A stretch of DNA of 5,039 nt, from positions 1-5,039 of the forward strand of contig JAAYYM010000189.1 in NCBI GenBank assembly GCA_012515365.1. Direction: 5' to 3'. This stretch comes from Clostridia bacterium. Its GTDB lineage: Bacteria; Bacillota_A; Clostridia; Lachnospirales; Lachnospiraceae. Made by a program: the position numbers and the translations under genes. This document shows, one piece after another, positions 4,988 to 5,039 of this stretch (position 1 is its first letter; each line of letters opens with the position of its first letter). The notes under the pieces were generated by a model. The model saw only the letters and a program-made list of their open reading frames with translations. It was not told the DNA's origin and searched no databases.

Positions 4988-5039
4988 ATGGGAAGAAGAC
5001 GAAGAAATGAAACAGAAGAACAGCGTGCAAGAAGAGAGC
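4988..5039 (+). CDS. N-terminus of a probable transposase, 3' truncated by the window edge
   Basis: ATG 4988 follows GGAGG (4975-4979) by eight bases. Seventeen residues are visible (MGRRRRNETEEQRARRE), very basic and charged, before the sequence ends. The stretch is too short to identify a family by motif. The call as a transposase rests on context: an IS-like terminal sequence, a promoter and a SD-hiding inverted repeat directly upstream. A DNA- or RNA-binding protein of another kind cannot be excluded. Confidence 0.5.
   Translation, partial: MGRRRRNETEEQRARRE

Larger units (their letters stand above)
4913..5039 (+). mobile_element. Probable left end of an insertion sequence, cut by the window edge
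   Basis: The stretch GAGTCTATCCTAAAATTTGTG followed by TAAA (4913-4937) interrupts the IS66 fragment. Its inner part resembles the inner part of the IS256 terminal repeat as I recall it (AATTGTGTAAAA). A promoter, an inverted repeat over the ribosome site and an ORF follow within 75 bases, which is the typical layout of an IS left end. Family assignment to IS256 is tentative, and the right end lies outside the window. Confidence 0.4.

Overview
The window is AT-rich DNA with Shine-Dalgarno-type ribosome sites, a TTG start codon and short intergenic gaps. This suggests a low-GC Gram-positive bacterium of the Bacillota. A gut or rumen Clostridia lineage such as Ruminococcus and relatives is plausible, but nothing here fixes the genus.

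Positions 1 to 4427 hold a compact set of same-strand genes. They are: the tail of an unidentified upstream protein (1-192); a divergent alanine-racemase-like PLP protein of fold type III (209-1216); a cysteine-synthase-like PLP enzyme of fold type II (1332-2366); a large PP-loop ATP-using enzyme with a QueC/MurL-type zinc-binding cysteine cluster (2378-3850); and a type I phosphoribosyltransferase resembling adenine phosphoribosyltransferase (3870-4427). The last three are tightly packed, with gaps of 11 and 19 bases. A 115-base gap precedes the cysteine-synthase-like gene and may hold a second promoter. A clear Rho-independent terminator at 4481-4517 closes the set.

The combination looks like a small-molecule pathway rather than housekeeping. 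By family, the enzymes would offer beta-replacement on an activated serine, PLP chemistry at an alpha-carbon, ATP-dependent activation of a carboxylate, and attachment or release of a ribose phosphate on a base. That joint role is inference. No transporter, carrier protein or regulator is visible in the window. I do not recognise the cluster as a named system.

Positions 4518 to 5039 are accessory debris. A near-consensus promoter (4570-4598) drives a leader and a well-placed ribosome site. These lead only to a 15-codon signal-peptide-like stub (4708-4755), followed by a strong hairpin. Next comes a minus-strand fragment of an IS66-type transposase C-terminus, visibly richer in GC than its surroundings. 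At the right edge is the probable left end of another insertion sequence. Its promoter sits inside an inverted repeat that would hide the ribosome site in read-through transcripts. Its ORF starts at 4988 and runs off the window.
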